Shown one piece after another: positions 27,046 to 34,697 of a DNA stretch of 64,000 bases. Under the pieces are notes generated by a model. It ran no database searches and was not told the DNA's origin. It saw nothing but the letters and a program-made list of their open reading frames with translations. This DNA comes from JAOPZW01 sp963835295 (GTDB taxonomy: Bacteria; Actinomycetota; Thermoleophilia; Solirubrobacterales; Solirubrobacteraceae). The stretch is taken from positions 1-64,000 of the forward strand of contig CAWIEX010000011.1 of assembly GCA_963835295.1 (NCBI GenBank). Reading direction: 5' to 3'. Every line of letters begins with the position of its first letter. The stretch's first letter is position 1. The position numbers were made by a program, and so were the translations under genes.

Positions 27046-27125
27046 ATCTCGCACTTTCTCTGAGGTGGAGAAATCGATATTTGCAGGAACTTCTTAGTTC
27101 TCGGTGCGTCGAGGTTGTCCTGAAG

Positions 27126-27147
27126 TTGGACCCCGAATGGGACCCCG
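27126..27147 (+). repeat. Left copy of a TTGGACCC...ATGG...ACCCCG motif inside the element
   Basis: It matches 33272-33292 at 18 or more positions, with one extra G. Each copy holds two spaced GGACCC-like units and lies 60-85 bp inside an attachment site. Candidate integrase arm-binding sites; inference only. Confidence 0.5.
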
Positions 27148-27232
27148 AGCGTGTGTTCGAGTCCCCGCGCCGGCGCCGCATCGGCTGACGACTCCGGCGG
27201 ATCCCCGCCTGACCTGCGCCGCAGACAGCGTT

Positions 27233-27300
27233 TTGACTTGCAGCCAGTCTTGTCTAATCTTGTCCTAGCTTTTCTTAGCACGCGTTAGCGACAGGAGGAG
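27233..27300 (+). promoter_or_regulatory. Promoter and ribosome site of the XRE regulator
   Basis: -35 TTGACT (27233-27238) and -10 TAATCT (27255-27260), 16 bp apart, then repeated TTGTC(C)TA / TTCTTAG units at about 27250-27280 that could be operators, and AGGAGGAG at 27293-27300 before the ATG at 27306. The AT-rich block differs from surrounding DNA. Confidence 0.6.
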
Positions 27301-27305
27301 ACACG

Positions 27306-27977
27306 ATGGTGAAGGTGCAGGCGAACGGCGAAACCCTGCAAAGGTTGCGAGCGGAGCGAGGACTCTCCCTGCGTCAAGCAGCGGCCGACATCGGCATTGC
27401 CGTCGAGACACTCCGCCGACTAGAACAAGGCAAGCTCGCCCACGCGGGCACCGCCAACCCCGTCGCGCGCTTTTACGACGTGGATCCGAGCGAGCTCTTC
27501 GTCACGGAGGGACCCATTGACCCCCAGCTCGTGCTGCTGGAAGCCGTGCTTGGCACACTCGATGTCGACGGGCTGCGCCGAGCAGCCAACGCTGTCGGCA
27601 TGCGCGCGCTTGCCGCTGGCAAGGGCGCCGAGCGCGAGTTCTTCAAGAACATGGCGGATGAGCTCGAGCGCGAAGCAGACCGCCGCAGCCCAGACTTCGG
27701 CGACGCGGACGAGGTCGATGTCGAACCCGAACCGCGAGACACGCAGTGGGTCGAGTCGCTGCCTGAATGGCTCCGCGGGGTTAGCTTCAACATGCACGGT
27801 GAGGCGCTCGTCTACACGACCGACGACTACTTGCTCCATTCGGACATGGACTGGCAGCCGATGCGGGTGCGCGACGGCGTGGCCCGAGGGCTCATCCTGG
27901 ATCGCGGCGAAGAGCGGTTCGTCGCTGGCATGTGGGCGTTGAACGAGTACGCCCGCCGCAAGCAGGCGCGCCAGTGA
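27306..27977 (+). CDS. XRE-family helix-turn-helix regulator with C-terminal domain
   Basis: 223 aa, ATG with a strong ribosome site. Residues 8-45 form an XRE helix-turn-helix (LRAERGLSLRQAAADIGIAV, then TLRRLEQGK) and the domain ends DPSELFVTE. The remaining 160 residues are acidic and of unknown fold. Located at the left end of the tRNA-Pro element and facing its other genes, it is probably the element's repressor. Repeated short motifs over its promoter suggest autoregulation. Confidence 0.85.
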   Translation: MVKVQANGETLQRLRAERGLSLRQAAADIGIAVETLRRLEQGKLAHAGTANPVARFYDVDPSELFVTEGPIDPQLVLLEAVLGTLDVDGLRRAANAVGMRALAAGKGAEREFFKNMADELEREADRRSPDFGDADEVDVEPEPRDTQWVESLPEWLRGVSFNMHGEALVYTTDDYLLHSDMDWQPMRVRDGVARGLILDRGEERFVAGMWALNEYARRKQARQ

Positions 27978-27984
27978 CTGCACG

Positions 27985-28317
27985 CGGCGCAGATCGAACC
28001 ACTCGCGTGACGGCGTAACTCGAGCGGGTTCGCGGAGCGCGTGCTCATTGCCCTCGTGCTCGCCATCGCTGAGGTGCACGCGGATCAGCTGCACGGGGTA
28101 CATGCAGCCGGTCTGCCACTCCTTCACGCGGCGGCGGGCAAGTTCGGGCTTGCCCTGCCAGTGGCCATCGCGATCGGCCTGGTACTGCGTCCGACCGATC
28201 TTCACGAACGGTGTGCCTACCGCCCACACCCAGTACGTGATCCACATCGGACCGGGTCTCGGCTCGACGTCGCTCGCGCGGATCGGAGCGCCGTCGTACG
28301 CTCGTTCCTCGGGTGGA
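27985..28317 (-). pseudogene. 3' part of a GIY-YIG (T5orf172-like) protein gene, cut by an IS256 remnant
   Basis: The frame reads YWVWAVGTPFVKIGRTQ, then ARRRVKEWQTGCMYPVQLIRV, an internal E.NEHAL and SREWFDL: strand, KIG, R...LQTG, P..L, E and EWF are the ordered marks of the T5orf172/Mug113 branch of the GIY-YIG superfamily. The N-terminal part is found at 29270-29386, beyond the IS remnant. The frame stays open into the antisense of the XRE gene, so its natural end is unclear. Confidence 0.65.
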
Positions 28318-29270
28318 CTGAGCACGTTTCGCTCTTTGTGACGGATGCAGCGCTGCACCGGCACGGGGCCGAACACCTCCTCGACCGCGGCGCGCAGCGC
28401 CTTGGATCCGTCGAGGACGACGAGCACGCCCTGCTCGACATCCAACCCGCGGGCAACGAGGTCTGAGAGCAGGTGCGCGGTGACGGTCTTGTTCTCCGTC
28501 GAGCCGTCCCACAGCCCGAGCGGGACCTTGATGCCGTCGGTCGTGACGCCCAGGCAGACGACGCAGCAGCGGCCCTTCAGCTCGATCGCGTCGAGCATCA
28601 ACACCGCCAAGCGGATGTCGGCCAGCGAGCGGCCCATGAGCGCGGCCAGGTGCTCGCGAGTGCGGCCGACGAACTCGCGGCTGACCGCCGACTTCGACGT
28701 CGAGCGCTCGCCCTCGACGAGGTCCTCGCCGACCGGCTCGCGCGTGCGCGCGAAACGGCGCGTCGAAACGCCGGCGAGCATCTGCTCCAACACCACCCGA
28801 GTCAACGGGTCGCGATCAGCGAAGTGCGCATAGCTGGCCAGCGGCACCTCGCGCTCGCCGTCAACGGTCCTGACCCGCGGGCGCTGCACCGCGACACGCC
28901 GGCCGCCGACCGTGACCTCGCCGGCCTCGTGGCCGTGGCGCACCGCGCTGCGATCGGGGTTGCGCTTGCCCTTGGGGCCCACAACCTCGTCGACCTCCTC
29001 TTCGAGCAGCTCGGCCAGCACGCCGAGCCCGGTCGCGACGCTCAACGCCAGCAGCCCCTCCTTCGCTGCCCCGACCAGCTCGCCCAGCGCCTCCTGCACA
29101 CGCCTGGGCAACACCGCTTCTTGCGCGGTCACGGCGGGCGCGACCGATACGGTCTCCTTCACGGCGGTTCCTCCTTCGATCTTGAGCGGATCACCCCGCA
29201 CGCTGCCAACGGCAACGGACGGGGCGGAGGGACCGCCGTCTTCAAGTTCTACGAGCTAAGGGACAACCTC
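28315..29270 (-). mobile_element. 3'-truncated IS256-family insertion sequence
   Basis: The upstream end, near 29240-29270, includes TTCAAGTTCTACGAGCTAAG and GGACAACCTC, an end-like stretch of IS256 relatives by memory. The downstream third of the IS is missing: the transposase frame joins a foreign frame at about 28315. Exact ends need comparison with a full copy. Confidence 0.7.
28318..29162 (-). pseudogene. IS256-family transposase, C-terminal third missing
   Basis: From GTG 29162 (GGAGGA upstream) the protein reads as a Mutator-type DDE transposase: SAVRHGHEAGEV, RPRVRTVDGE, the first catalytic aspartate in VLMLDAIELKGR, the second in VVLDGSKALRAAVEEVFG, then RCIRHKERNVL. About 130 residues that should follow, with the catalytic glutamate, are absent. 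The frame runs on into the T5orf172-like fragment, giving a long chimeric ORF that is unlikely to be functional as a transposase. Confidence 0.85.
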
Positions 29271-29386
29271 GGACTGATCGCTACCTCGGGCCAGAGCTCG
29301 TCCCCATCCGGCCAGTCTTCGGTCGATGGCCACAGCGCGGTGCGGACACGCTTCGCGTCCCACAGATCCCAACCCGGATCGACCAT
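29270..29386 (-). pseudogene. 5' part of the interrupted T5orf172-like gene
   Basis: ATG 29386 opens a frame with protein-like composition (MVDPGWDLWDAKRVRTALWP, then EDWPDGDELWPEV) that runs directly into the IS256 end. Strand and order fit it being the start of the gene whose 3' part is at 27985-28317. No other gene candidate occupies this gap. The link is inferred from position. Confidence 0.5.
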
Positions 29387-29419
29387 GTCGCTCTGCCCGC
29401 GGTGTCGCCGAACTCGTCC

Positions 29420-30433
29420 TCAGCTGGCCACGATGATCGTCACGATCACGGCGGCGATCGCGACCAGCAGAGACACGCCGCCGATGGTCACGCTGACCGT
29501 GGTGAGCTTGAGCATCTTCGCCTCGCGATCATCGCTGGCCTCCGCGCGCTTTCCGCCGCGATCGCGCGATCGAGCGCGGCCATCTCACGCTTGGCAGACG
29601 CCTCGGCATCCGCAGCTCGAGCCACTTCGGATGCGATCAGGGCGTCCCGCATGGCCATCTGGACTGCAAGCGACTGGCGCCGATGGTCGACCTCCTCGCG
29701 CCGCTCGAGCTCGCGCAGCTCGGCGGCCTCGTGCTGCAGACGCACGAGATCCGCTGTGAAGTTGCGAACGGGCGGCAACGCTTGATCGCACCGCGGTCGT
29801 GGACCTCCACGACGCTGGACTCCGCGTCGAAAGCCTTCATCGCCTCCATCAAGGCGTTGCCCGGTCGGCGAGACGGCTCGAGCGCACGCGTGGTTGCGGC
29901 GTAGCGCTCGCTCGCGTTGCGCATCCCCTCGATCGCGGACGGCACGGAGTGCCGCTTCGCGAGCTCGACGGCCAACCCACCCGTCTGCGCCCTGGTCAAC
30001 GCCGCGATGCCCGACGTGAGCTTCGGTCCCATCATCCGCGCGGTCAGAGCCTTCGTCAGCGCCTCCATCCCGGGCGTGGCCTTCGGGCCGGCCAGCTGCG
30101 CGGCCAACCCGCCGGCCTGCGCCTTCGTCAACGCCGCGATCCCCGGCGCGATCCTCGGGCCGGCCAGCTGCGCGGCCAACCCGCCGGCCTGCGCCTTCGT
30201 CAACCCCGTCATCCTCGGCGCGAGCTTCGTCTGCGCGATGCTCTTCGCGACGACATCGATCAGCGGGGCGCGGTTCGGAACCGTCGCGCGCGCCGTGATC
30301 TGCGGAAACTCTCTATCCGGTCGCGGGGCCACGGCCTGAGCGCTCGATCAATCATTGCCTGGTTGCGCGCGAGCTTCGAGAGCGCGAGGTTCGCGGTGAT
30401 CGAGCTCTGCGGGTCGTTGGTCATGTGGGACAT
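29420..30433 (-). pseudogene. Repeat-rich coiled-coil protein with C-terminal membrane helix, frameshifted
   Basis: ATG 30433 begins MSHMTNDPQSSITANLALSK; the frame shifts near 30345 into a stretch with three near-copies of a 27-residue unit (LTKAQAGGLAAQLAGP...PGIAA, at about 30080-30230). It shifts again near 29778 into a charged coiled coil (LVRLQHEAAELRELERRE) and near 29540 into EAKMLKLTTVSVTIGGVSLL plus an aliphatic membrane helix that ends at the TGA at 29420. Joined, the pieces give one protein of about 330 residues. Family not recognised. It lies downstream of abiEii. Confidence 0.6.
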
Positions 30434-30535
30434 GTGCGGCCTCCTTCGCGGCCGTCGACGCGAATGGGGAAACCAATGAACGGTGACAGGCCGCCCGGAC
30501 GTCACCGCACCGCTCCGCGTTTCGCGCTCGGCGGA

Positions 30536-31414
30536 TCAGCTCGACCAGCCGCTGCCGGGCTGCCACGCGCCCGTCGCCACCGCACCGTCGAGGACTGGGG
30601 CGAAGAGCGCGACGGCGATGCGGTATCCCTCGGCGACGTCGTCCGCCGCCGGAACATCGCGAGCGAGGCGTCGCCAGGGTGCCTCCCACTCGGCGGGCGG
30701 CATCAGCAGCGCCGCGGGCACCTCGTGCTCGGCTCGCCGGTCGAAGATGACGGCGATCGCCTCGGCCAGCTTGCCGGCGTCGATCGTCGATGTGTTCGCG
30801 ATGACGACGATGTCGACGAGATCCTTGACGCGCGTGCTGCGGCGCCCACCGGCGTACTCGCGCGTGTACGCGTGCAGCTTCTCGGCGAGGTGCTGCTCGA
30901 TCCCGAGCGTGGGGACCTCTACGACGTCGATGTCGGCGAACTCGAGCAGATCCGACGTCGCGATCTCGTCGGGCTCGTGGACGGGCACGGCGGCGAACGC
31001 GACGTCGATGACGCTGCGCTCGAATACGCGGCCGGCGAGCGTCGCCGTGACACGCCACCGCTGACCGCCGCCGGGGAGGTCCGTCTCTTCGTTGGCGCGC
31101 TCGAGTGCGAACGTGAAGCCATCGTCCAGGTCGAGGGCTGCGGCGTCGAGGAGCATCTCGACGGCGTCGTCCTCGGCGAGCCGCCAATCGAAGTCGGCGT
31201 CCTTGGTGCTCCGGGCCACGGTGCCGAGGCGGAGCTCCAACGCGAAGCCGCCCTTGAGCACCCACTCGCCGGGCGCCTCAGCGACGAGGCGGGCGAGCAG
31301 CCGCTCGAACACGATCCGCTTGCGCAGCCGGGACACGCCGGCAGAGTCGGTCTGCCCCTGCTTGATGCGCGCCTCGAGTGCCGTCCGGAAAGCCTGGTCC
31401 GTCTCGTATTTCAT
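30536..31414 (-). CDS. abiEii: AbiEii/AbiGii-family nucleotidyltransferase toxin
   Basis: 292 aa. The nucleotidyltransferase core shows WVLKGGFALELRLG, the metal-binding STKDADFD and a following lysine/aspartate motif (VKDLVDIV). This is the toxin half of type IV AbiE systems, where a tRNA-directed nucleotidyl transfer blocks growth during phage infection. Its start overlaps the stop of the AbiEi gene (ATGA), so the two are coupled. Intact, unlike most of the element. Confidence 0.9.
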   Translation of the reverse strand: MKYETDQAFRTALEARIKQGQTDSAGVSRLRKRIVFERLLARLVAEAPGEWVLKGGFALELRLGTVARSTKDADFDWRLAEDDAVEMLLDAAALDLDDGFTFALERANEETDLPGGGQRWRVTATLAGRVFERSVIDVAFAAVPVHEPDEIATSDLLEFADIDVVEVPTLGIEQHLAEKLHAYTREYAGGRRSTRVKDLVDIVVIANTSTIDAGKLAEAIAVIFDRRAEHEVPAALLMPPAEWEAPWRRLARDVPAADDVAEGYRIAVALFAPVLDGAVATGAWQPGSGWSS

Positions 31415-32025
31415 CGCGTGAGCTCGGCGATCTGACGCTGTACGGTCTGCGGGAAGTCCGCGGCGGTCGCTCGCAGCCGGCGCTTCGTCGTGAGCCCGCG
31501 CTGCAGAGCCTGCTGGGCGGCCGCCTCCAGCTGCTCCGTCAGGCCAGTCGACCGCAGGACGTCGATGATCGTGCGGTCGACAGTCGTCACTGGCATGCCG
31601 AGGACGTTCCGCCGTTGCCGCCCCGTGATGGGGAACGTGGTCGGATGGATGACCACGCCGTCGATCGGCTTGCGGCGCTGTGATCGTGGGACGGTGACGT
31701 GGACCTCGTCAGCGATGACGTCGGAGAGGTCATCGAGTTCCAGCGCGCTCTCGTGCGAGACGACTGCGTCGGCCGACAGAGGGGCGCGAAGCCACCCCGC
31801 GACGATGTGCTCGTGTGGGCTGCTGGGGAAGTCGCGCAGCCGGTAGAGGCCGCGGGCGACGTGGACGAGCCGGCCGCCGGGGCGCGCGTGGTAGGACAGC
31901 GTCGACCTGGCGATGCCGGCGTCGGCCGCCGCGCGCGCGGTGAGGTAGCCCGTGTTGCCCTCGGCGAGCGCGTACAGTCGGCCTCCGACATCTTTGTCAC
32001 CATTTTGTTCGAGTTTTTCGAACAT
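31411..32025 (-). CDS. abiEi: AbiEi-family antitoxin / transcriptional repressor
   Basis: 204 aa, ATG 32025. N-terminal winged helix (GYLTARAAADAGIARSTLSY, then GRLVHVARGLYRL) is followed by the AbiEi C-terminal domain (VVSHESALELDDLSDVI, VDRTIIDVLRS). Known AbiEi proteins repress their own operon by binding inverted repeats, and nested palindromes do cover this start. The antitoxin precedes the toxin as usual and starts 14 bp after the broken integrase's stop. Confidence 0.88.
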   Translation of the reverse strand: MFEKLEQNGDKDVGGRLYALAEGNTGYLTARAAADAGIARSTLSYHARPGGRLVHVARGLYRLRDFPSSPHEHIVAGWLRAPLSADAVVSHESALELDDLSDVIADEVHVTVPRSQRRKPIDGVVIHPTTFPITGRQRRNVLGMPVTTVDRTIIDVLRSTGLTEQLEAAAQQALQRGLTTKRRLRATAADFPQTVQRQIAELTR

Positions 32026-32036
32026 CCGGGTGACAA
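31994..32036. promoter_or_regulatory. Nested inverted repeats over the abiEi start
   Basis: Outer arms TTGTCACC (31994-32001) and GGTGACAA (32029-32036); inner arms TGTTCGA (32006-32012) and TCGAACA (32018-32024). They straddle the ATG at 32025. Their place fits an AbiEi autorepression operator, although known sites are usually a little further upstream. Confidence 0.6.
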
Positions 32037-32038
32037 TA

Positions 32039-33107
32039 TCATCCGCTCGAGTCGATCTCTGCAGGCTCCGCTGCGAGCGGCTTCTCCTCCGCGAACGCCG
32101 CCATCTCGACCATGCGCGCTCGGCGCGTAGTGGGCGTAGATCTGTGTCGTCTTGGAGTCGGCGTGGCCGAGGAACTCCTGGATGGTGCGCATTGGCTGGC
32201 CGGACGCCGCGAGCCGCCTCGCGAAGGTATGCCTGAGGTCGTGGAACCTGATCGGGCGCACGCCCGCCTCGACGCACGCCGCCTTAAAGCGCCGCGTGAG
32301 CTTCGAGCGGTCGAGCGGTCGGCCCGACTGCGGGGCGCGAAGACGAGGTCGTGGGCGCCGTAGAGCGTGCGCTGTGACCAGCGGTCCATCTCCCGAGCGA
32401 GGCGGTCGGCTATCGGCACCGATCGGCGCGTCGAGAGATCGGACTTGCCCTCGGCCGAGTGCTCACCGCGGACCCAGGCGTTGCGGACGCGAATGCGCTG
32501 GGCGGTCCAGTCGACGTCCCGCCACCGCAGGCCAAGCAGCTCGGACTGGCGGAGGCGGGTCATCGCGGCGGTGAGGACGACGGGGCGGATCACGGGCCCG
32601 AGGACGTCGGGCGGAACGGGCGGCGCGCTGCCGGCGCGGCCGCGGCGTGTCGGCGCGGGCGCGCGCACGACGACCTCGTCGGGGATCGCGCGCAGCACGG
32701 CCTCGAGCTCGGGCACGGTGAGGAACTGGATGTCGGGATTGGCGTCGCCGCCCCGGCGGCGCTTGGGGCGGCTGGCGCGGCGGACCGGGTTCTGCGTCGT
32801 CCAGCCGCGGTCGATCGCGTGCTCGAAGACGGAGTGCATGAACGTGATGACGTTGCGCACGGTCTTGGGCGCGAGGCCGGCGTCGAGCATCGCGGCGGCG
32901 ACGGTCTCGACGTCGGCGACCGTCACGCGGTCGACGGGCTTGTCGCCGATGCGCGGCGATGTGGACGCGTTGCATCGGCTCGCTGTTCTGCGCGACGGAC
33001 TCGTCGGCCAGGTGGTCACGCATGCCGGACAGGGAATCGCCGACATACGCGGTGCCGGCGGCGGTCTGGTAGAGGGGGACGGCTGGGCTCAAAGACACGC
33101 ACGCCAT
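32039..33107 (-). pseudogene. int: Tyrosine integrase of the tRNA-Pro element, broken by frameshifts
   Basis: Pieces of one integrase lie in three frames. The start (ATG 33107) runs to about 32950; the core-binding and first catalytic part follows in another frame (VDRVTVADVETVAAAML, then LRQSELLGLRWRDVDW with the catalytic arginine); near 32330 the frame shifts to the HxxRH box (FHDLRHTFARRL) and GHADSKTTQIYAHYAP with the tyrosine; near 32110 it shifts back to MVEMAAFAEEK and the stop at 32039. All catalytic residues are recognisable, so decay is recent or the shifts are sequencing errors. Confidence 0.85.
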
Positions 33108-33271
33108 CGTAAGTCAGGGCAAGGATCGAACCGGATCGCATACCCGGGCAGCGACTCCAGCCGGCGGGCGTTGGCCAGCTCCCCGGCCGGCCCGACATGC
33201 GCTCTCCGACCGTCACGGCGGGATCGCCGGGGACCGGCAGAGCCGTTCTCGACCGAAGCTGTAGAGAATAA

Positions 33272-33292
33272 TTGGACCCTAAATGGACCCCG
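33272..33292 (+). repeat. Right copy of the TTGGACCC...ATGG...ACCCCG motif
   Basis: Pairs with 27126-27147 and lies 63 bp inside the right attachment site, upstream of the integrase remnant. Candidate arm-type integrase site. Confidence 0.5.
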
Positions 33293-33322
33293 TCGGGCGT
33301 CTGCGCACCGCCCCAAACGACA

Positions 33323-33350
33323 GAAAAGGCCTGCAAAAGCAGACCTTTTC
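33323..33350 (-). terminator. Hairpin 3' of tRNA-Pro
   Basis: GAAAAGG-C-CTGC (33323-33334) pairs with GCAG-A-CCTTTTC (33339-33350) around an AAAA loop, one mismatch. Read on the minus strand it follows the tRNA 3' end by 5 nt and is followed by a T-rich stretch, so it probably terminates the tRNA transcript. Confidence 0.65.
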
Positions 33351-33354
33351 TCGC

Positions 33355-33396
33355 ATCGGGGAGACAGGATTTGAACCTGCGACCGCCCGGCCCCCA
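33355..33396. repeat. Right attachment site within tRNA-Pro
   Basis: 42 bp identical to 26999-27040. It spans the T-arm, variable region and 3' anticodon stem of the tRNA, which stays intact because the element restores its own copy. Confidence 0.92.
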
Positions 33397-33429
33397 GCCG
33401 GGTGCGCTACCAGACTGCGCCACTCCCCG
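33356..33429 (-). tRNA. tRNA-Pro (anticodon GGG)
   Basis: 74 nt. Acceptor CGGGGAG with CTCCCCG, D-stem GCGC/GCGC, anticodon stem CCCGG/CCGGG around CTGGGGG, T-loop TTCAAAT. Its 3' half is duplicated at 26999. Confidence 0.95.
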
Positions 33430-33439
33430 TGGCATCCAG

Positions 33440-33510
33440 AGCGGGCGACGGGAATCGAACCCGCCCTAGAAGCTTGGAAGGCTTCTGTGCAACCACAACA
33501 CTTCGCCCGC
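33440..33510 (-). tRNA. tRNA-Gly (anticodon UCC)
   Basis: 71 nt. Acceptor GCGGGCG with CGCCCGC, D-stem GTGT/GCAC, anticodon stem GAAGC/GCTTC around CTTCCAA, T-loop TTCGATT. It lies 10 bp upstream of tRNA-Pro on the same strand and is probably co-transcribed with it. Confidence 0.95.
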
Positions 33511-33543
33511 AAGCGCGACCAAGGGTACCTCAGGTCCGCCGGG

Positions 33544-34380
33544 CTATGTGGGGCGCCGCTCCTCGGTCGGCACCTCGCCGGCACCGTCGATCAGGGTCAG
33601 CGGCGGCCAGGGGCCGAACCAGTTGTCGGCACCGCCGTCGAGGGTGACGACCGAGCCGCTGAGCGCGCGGCCGAGCGGGCCCGCGAGCAGCGCGATGAGC
33701 CAGCCGAACTCCTGCATGGTGCCGAGGCGCTGCAGAGGGACGCTGCGGGCGGCCCCCCTCCACACGACCTCGGGGTACTTGCGCAGCGACTCGGTGTCGA
33801 AGCGCCCGATGGCGGCGGCGACGAGGGCGATGCCGCGCGGCGCCCACTCGGCGGCGAGCTCGCGGGTGAGCTCCTCCACCGCCGCGCGCGCGGCTCCGGT
33901 GTGCGCCATCGCCGGCATGCCCTGGTGGGGGGAAACGGTCACGTTGACGACGGTCCCGCCGTCGTCGCCGAAGCCGGTGCCGACAGCGGCGCGGATCATC
34001 GTGTAGGTGCCGCCGACGTTCAGGCGGCGCACCGCGCGCCAGCCCTTGGCCCCGATGTCCTCCGCGGGGACGAAGTACTGGCCGCCGGCGTTGTTGACGA
34101 GCGCGTCGAGGCGCCCGTGGCGCTGGCGGGCGGTCTCGACGATCCGCGTCGCGTCGGCAGGGTCGCGGATGTCGGCGGCGACGTACGAGCAGCGCTCGCC
34201 GATCTCTGCCGCCGCTGCTGCGAGCACCTCCTCGCGGCGCCCGGCGATGACCACCTGCGCCCCGGCCGCCGCGAGCTCGATCGCCGCTTGCCTGCCGAGG
34301 TTCGTGCCGCCGCCCGTGACGAGGACCACGCGCCCGGCGAGCGCCTCGGGCGCGAAGATCTGCGAGGTCGTCGGCGTCAA
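33544..34380 (-). CDS. Short-chain dehydrogenase/reductase, 2,4-dienoyl-CoA reductase-like branch
   Basis: 278 aa. Rossmann motif VTGGGTNLG (about residues 22-30), R49 of an NADP-preferring GRR turn and NNAGG are present. The usual YxxxK is missing: the region reads MAHTGAARAAVEELT, as in peroxisomal trans-2-enoyl-CoA and 2,4-dienoyl-CoA reductase relatives, where catalysis uses other residues. The C-terminus GSVVTLDGGADNWFG is canonical for the fold. It may reduce enoyl-CoA esters. It stands alone between tRNA-Gly and tRNA-Trp. Confidence 0.82.
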   Translation of the reverse strand: MTPTTSQIFAPEALAGRVVLVTGGGTNLGRQAAIELAAAGAQVVIAGRREEVLAAAAAEIGERCSYVAADIRDPADATRIVETARQRHGRLDALVNNAGGQYFVPAEDIGAKGWRAVRRLNVGGTYTMIRAAVGTGFGDDGGTVVNVTVSPHQGMPAMAHTGAARAAVEELTRELAAEWAPRGIALVAAAIGRFDTESLRKYPEVVWRGAARSVPLQRLGTMQEFGWLIALLAGPLGRALSGSVVTLDGGADNWFGPWPPLTLIDGAGEVPTEERRPT

Positions 34381-34387
34381 GAGTGAG

Positions 34388-34459
34388 CGGGGGAGCCGGG
34401 ATTCGAACCCGAATTCATGGTTTTGGAGACCATGCGCATAGCCGTTAACTCACTCCCCC
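34388..34459 (-). tRNA. tRNA-Trp (anticodon CCA) with a poorly paired D-stem
   Basis: 72 nt. Acceptor GGGGGAG with CTCCCCC, anticodon stem ATGGT/ACCAT around CTCCAAA, T-arm with loop TTCGAAT are all canonical. The D-stem is not: positions 10-13 AGTT face TGCG, leaving one Watson-Crick and one wobble pair. It may be a diverged or failing gene, or a true variant. Confidence 0.8.
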
Positions 34460-34623
34460 AGGAGTCGAGTGGGCCATCGTAGCGAGCAATCCGTTCGGTC
34501 GACTCGCATCGCACGAGCGTCGCGTTGCTCGACGAGAACGTGGGGCCGAAGTGCTGAGCGCAGACCCTATGGCCTGTCGTCCTGAGCGGCGGGCCCTGTC
34601 CGGGCGTGGTGTGAGGGTCGGCA

Positions 34624-34644
34624 CCCGCGCATGAGATGCGCGGG
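34624..34644 (+). ncRNA. Hairpin in the IS110 5' non-coding region (bridge-RNA candidate)
   Basis: Perfect 9-bp stem CCCGCGCAT/ATGCGCGGG with a GAG loop, 53 bp before the transposase ATG. IS110-group elements encode a guide (bridge) RNA in this position. The loops that would pair with target and donor DNA have not been identified, so this is a candidate only. Confidence 0.35.
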
Positions 34645-34697
34645 TTTGCCGTCGAGGAGTGGCCTCGGCGGGGACCGCAATCATGGGGGTGCCGACC

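Larger units (their letters stand above)
27000..33355. mobile_element. Decaying 6.4-kb integrative element in tRNA-Pro(GGG)
   Basis: Bounded by the 42-bp direct repeat at 26999-27040 and 33355-33396. The integrase remnant lies beside the tRNA, as usual. Contents read leftward from the integrase: AbiEi, AbiEii, a broken coiled-coil protein and a T5orf172-like gene split by an IS256 remnant; an XRE regulator faces them from the left end. Only the XRE gene and the AbiE pair are intact, so the element is probably fixed in place. Confidence 0.88.
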
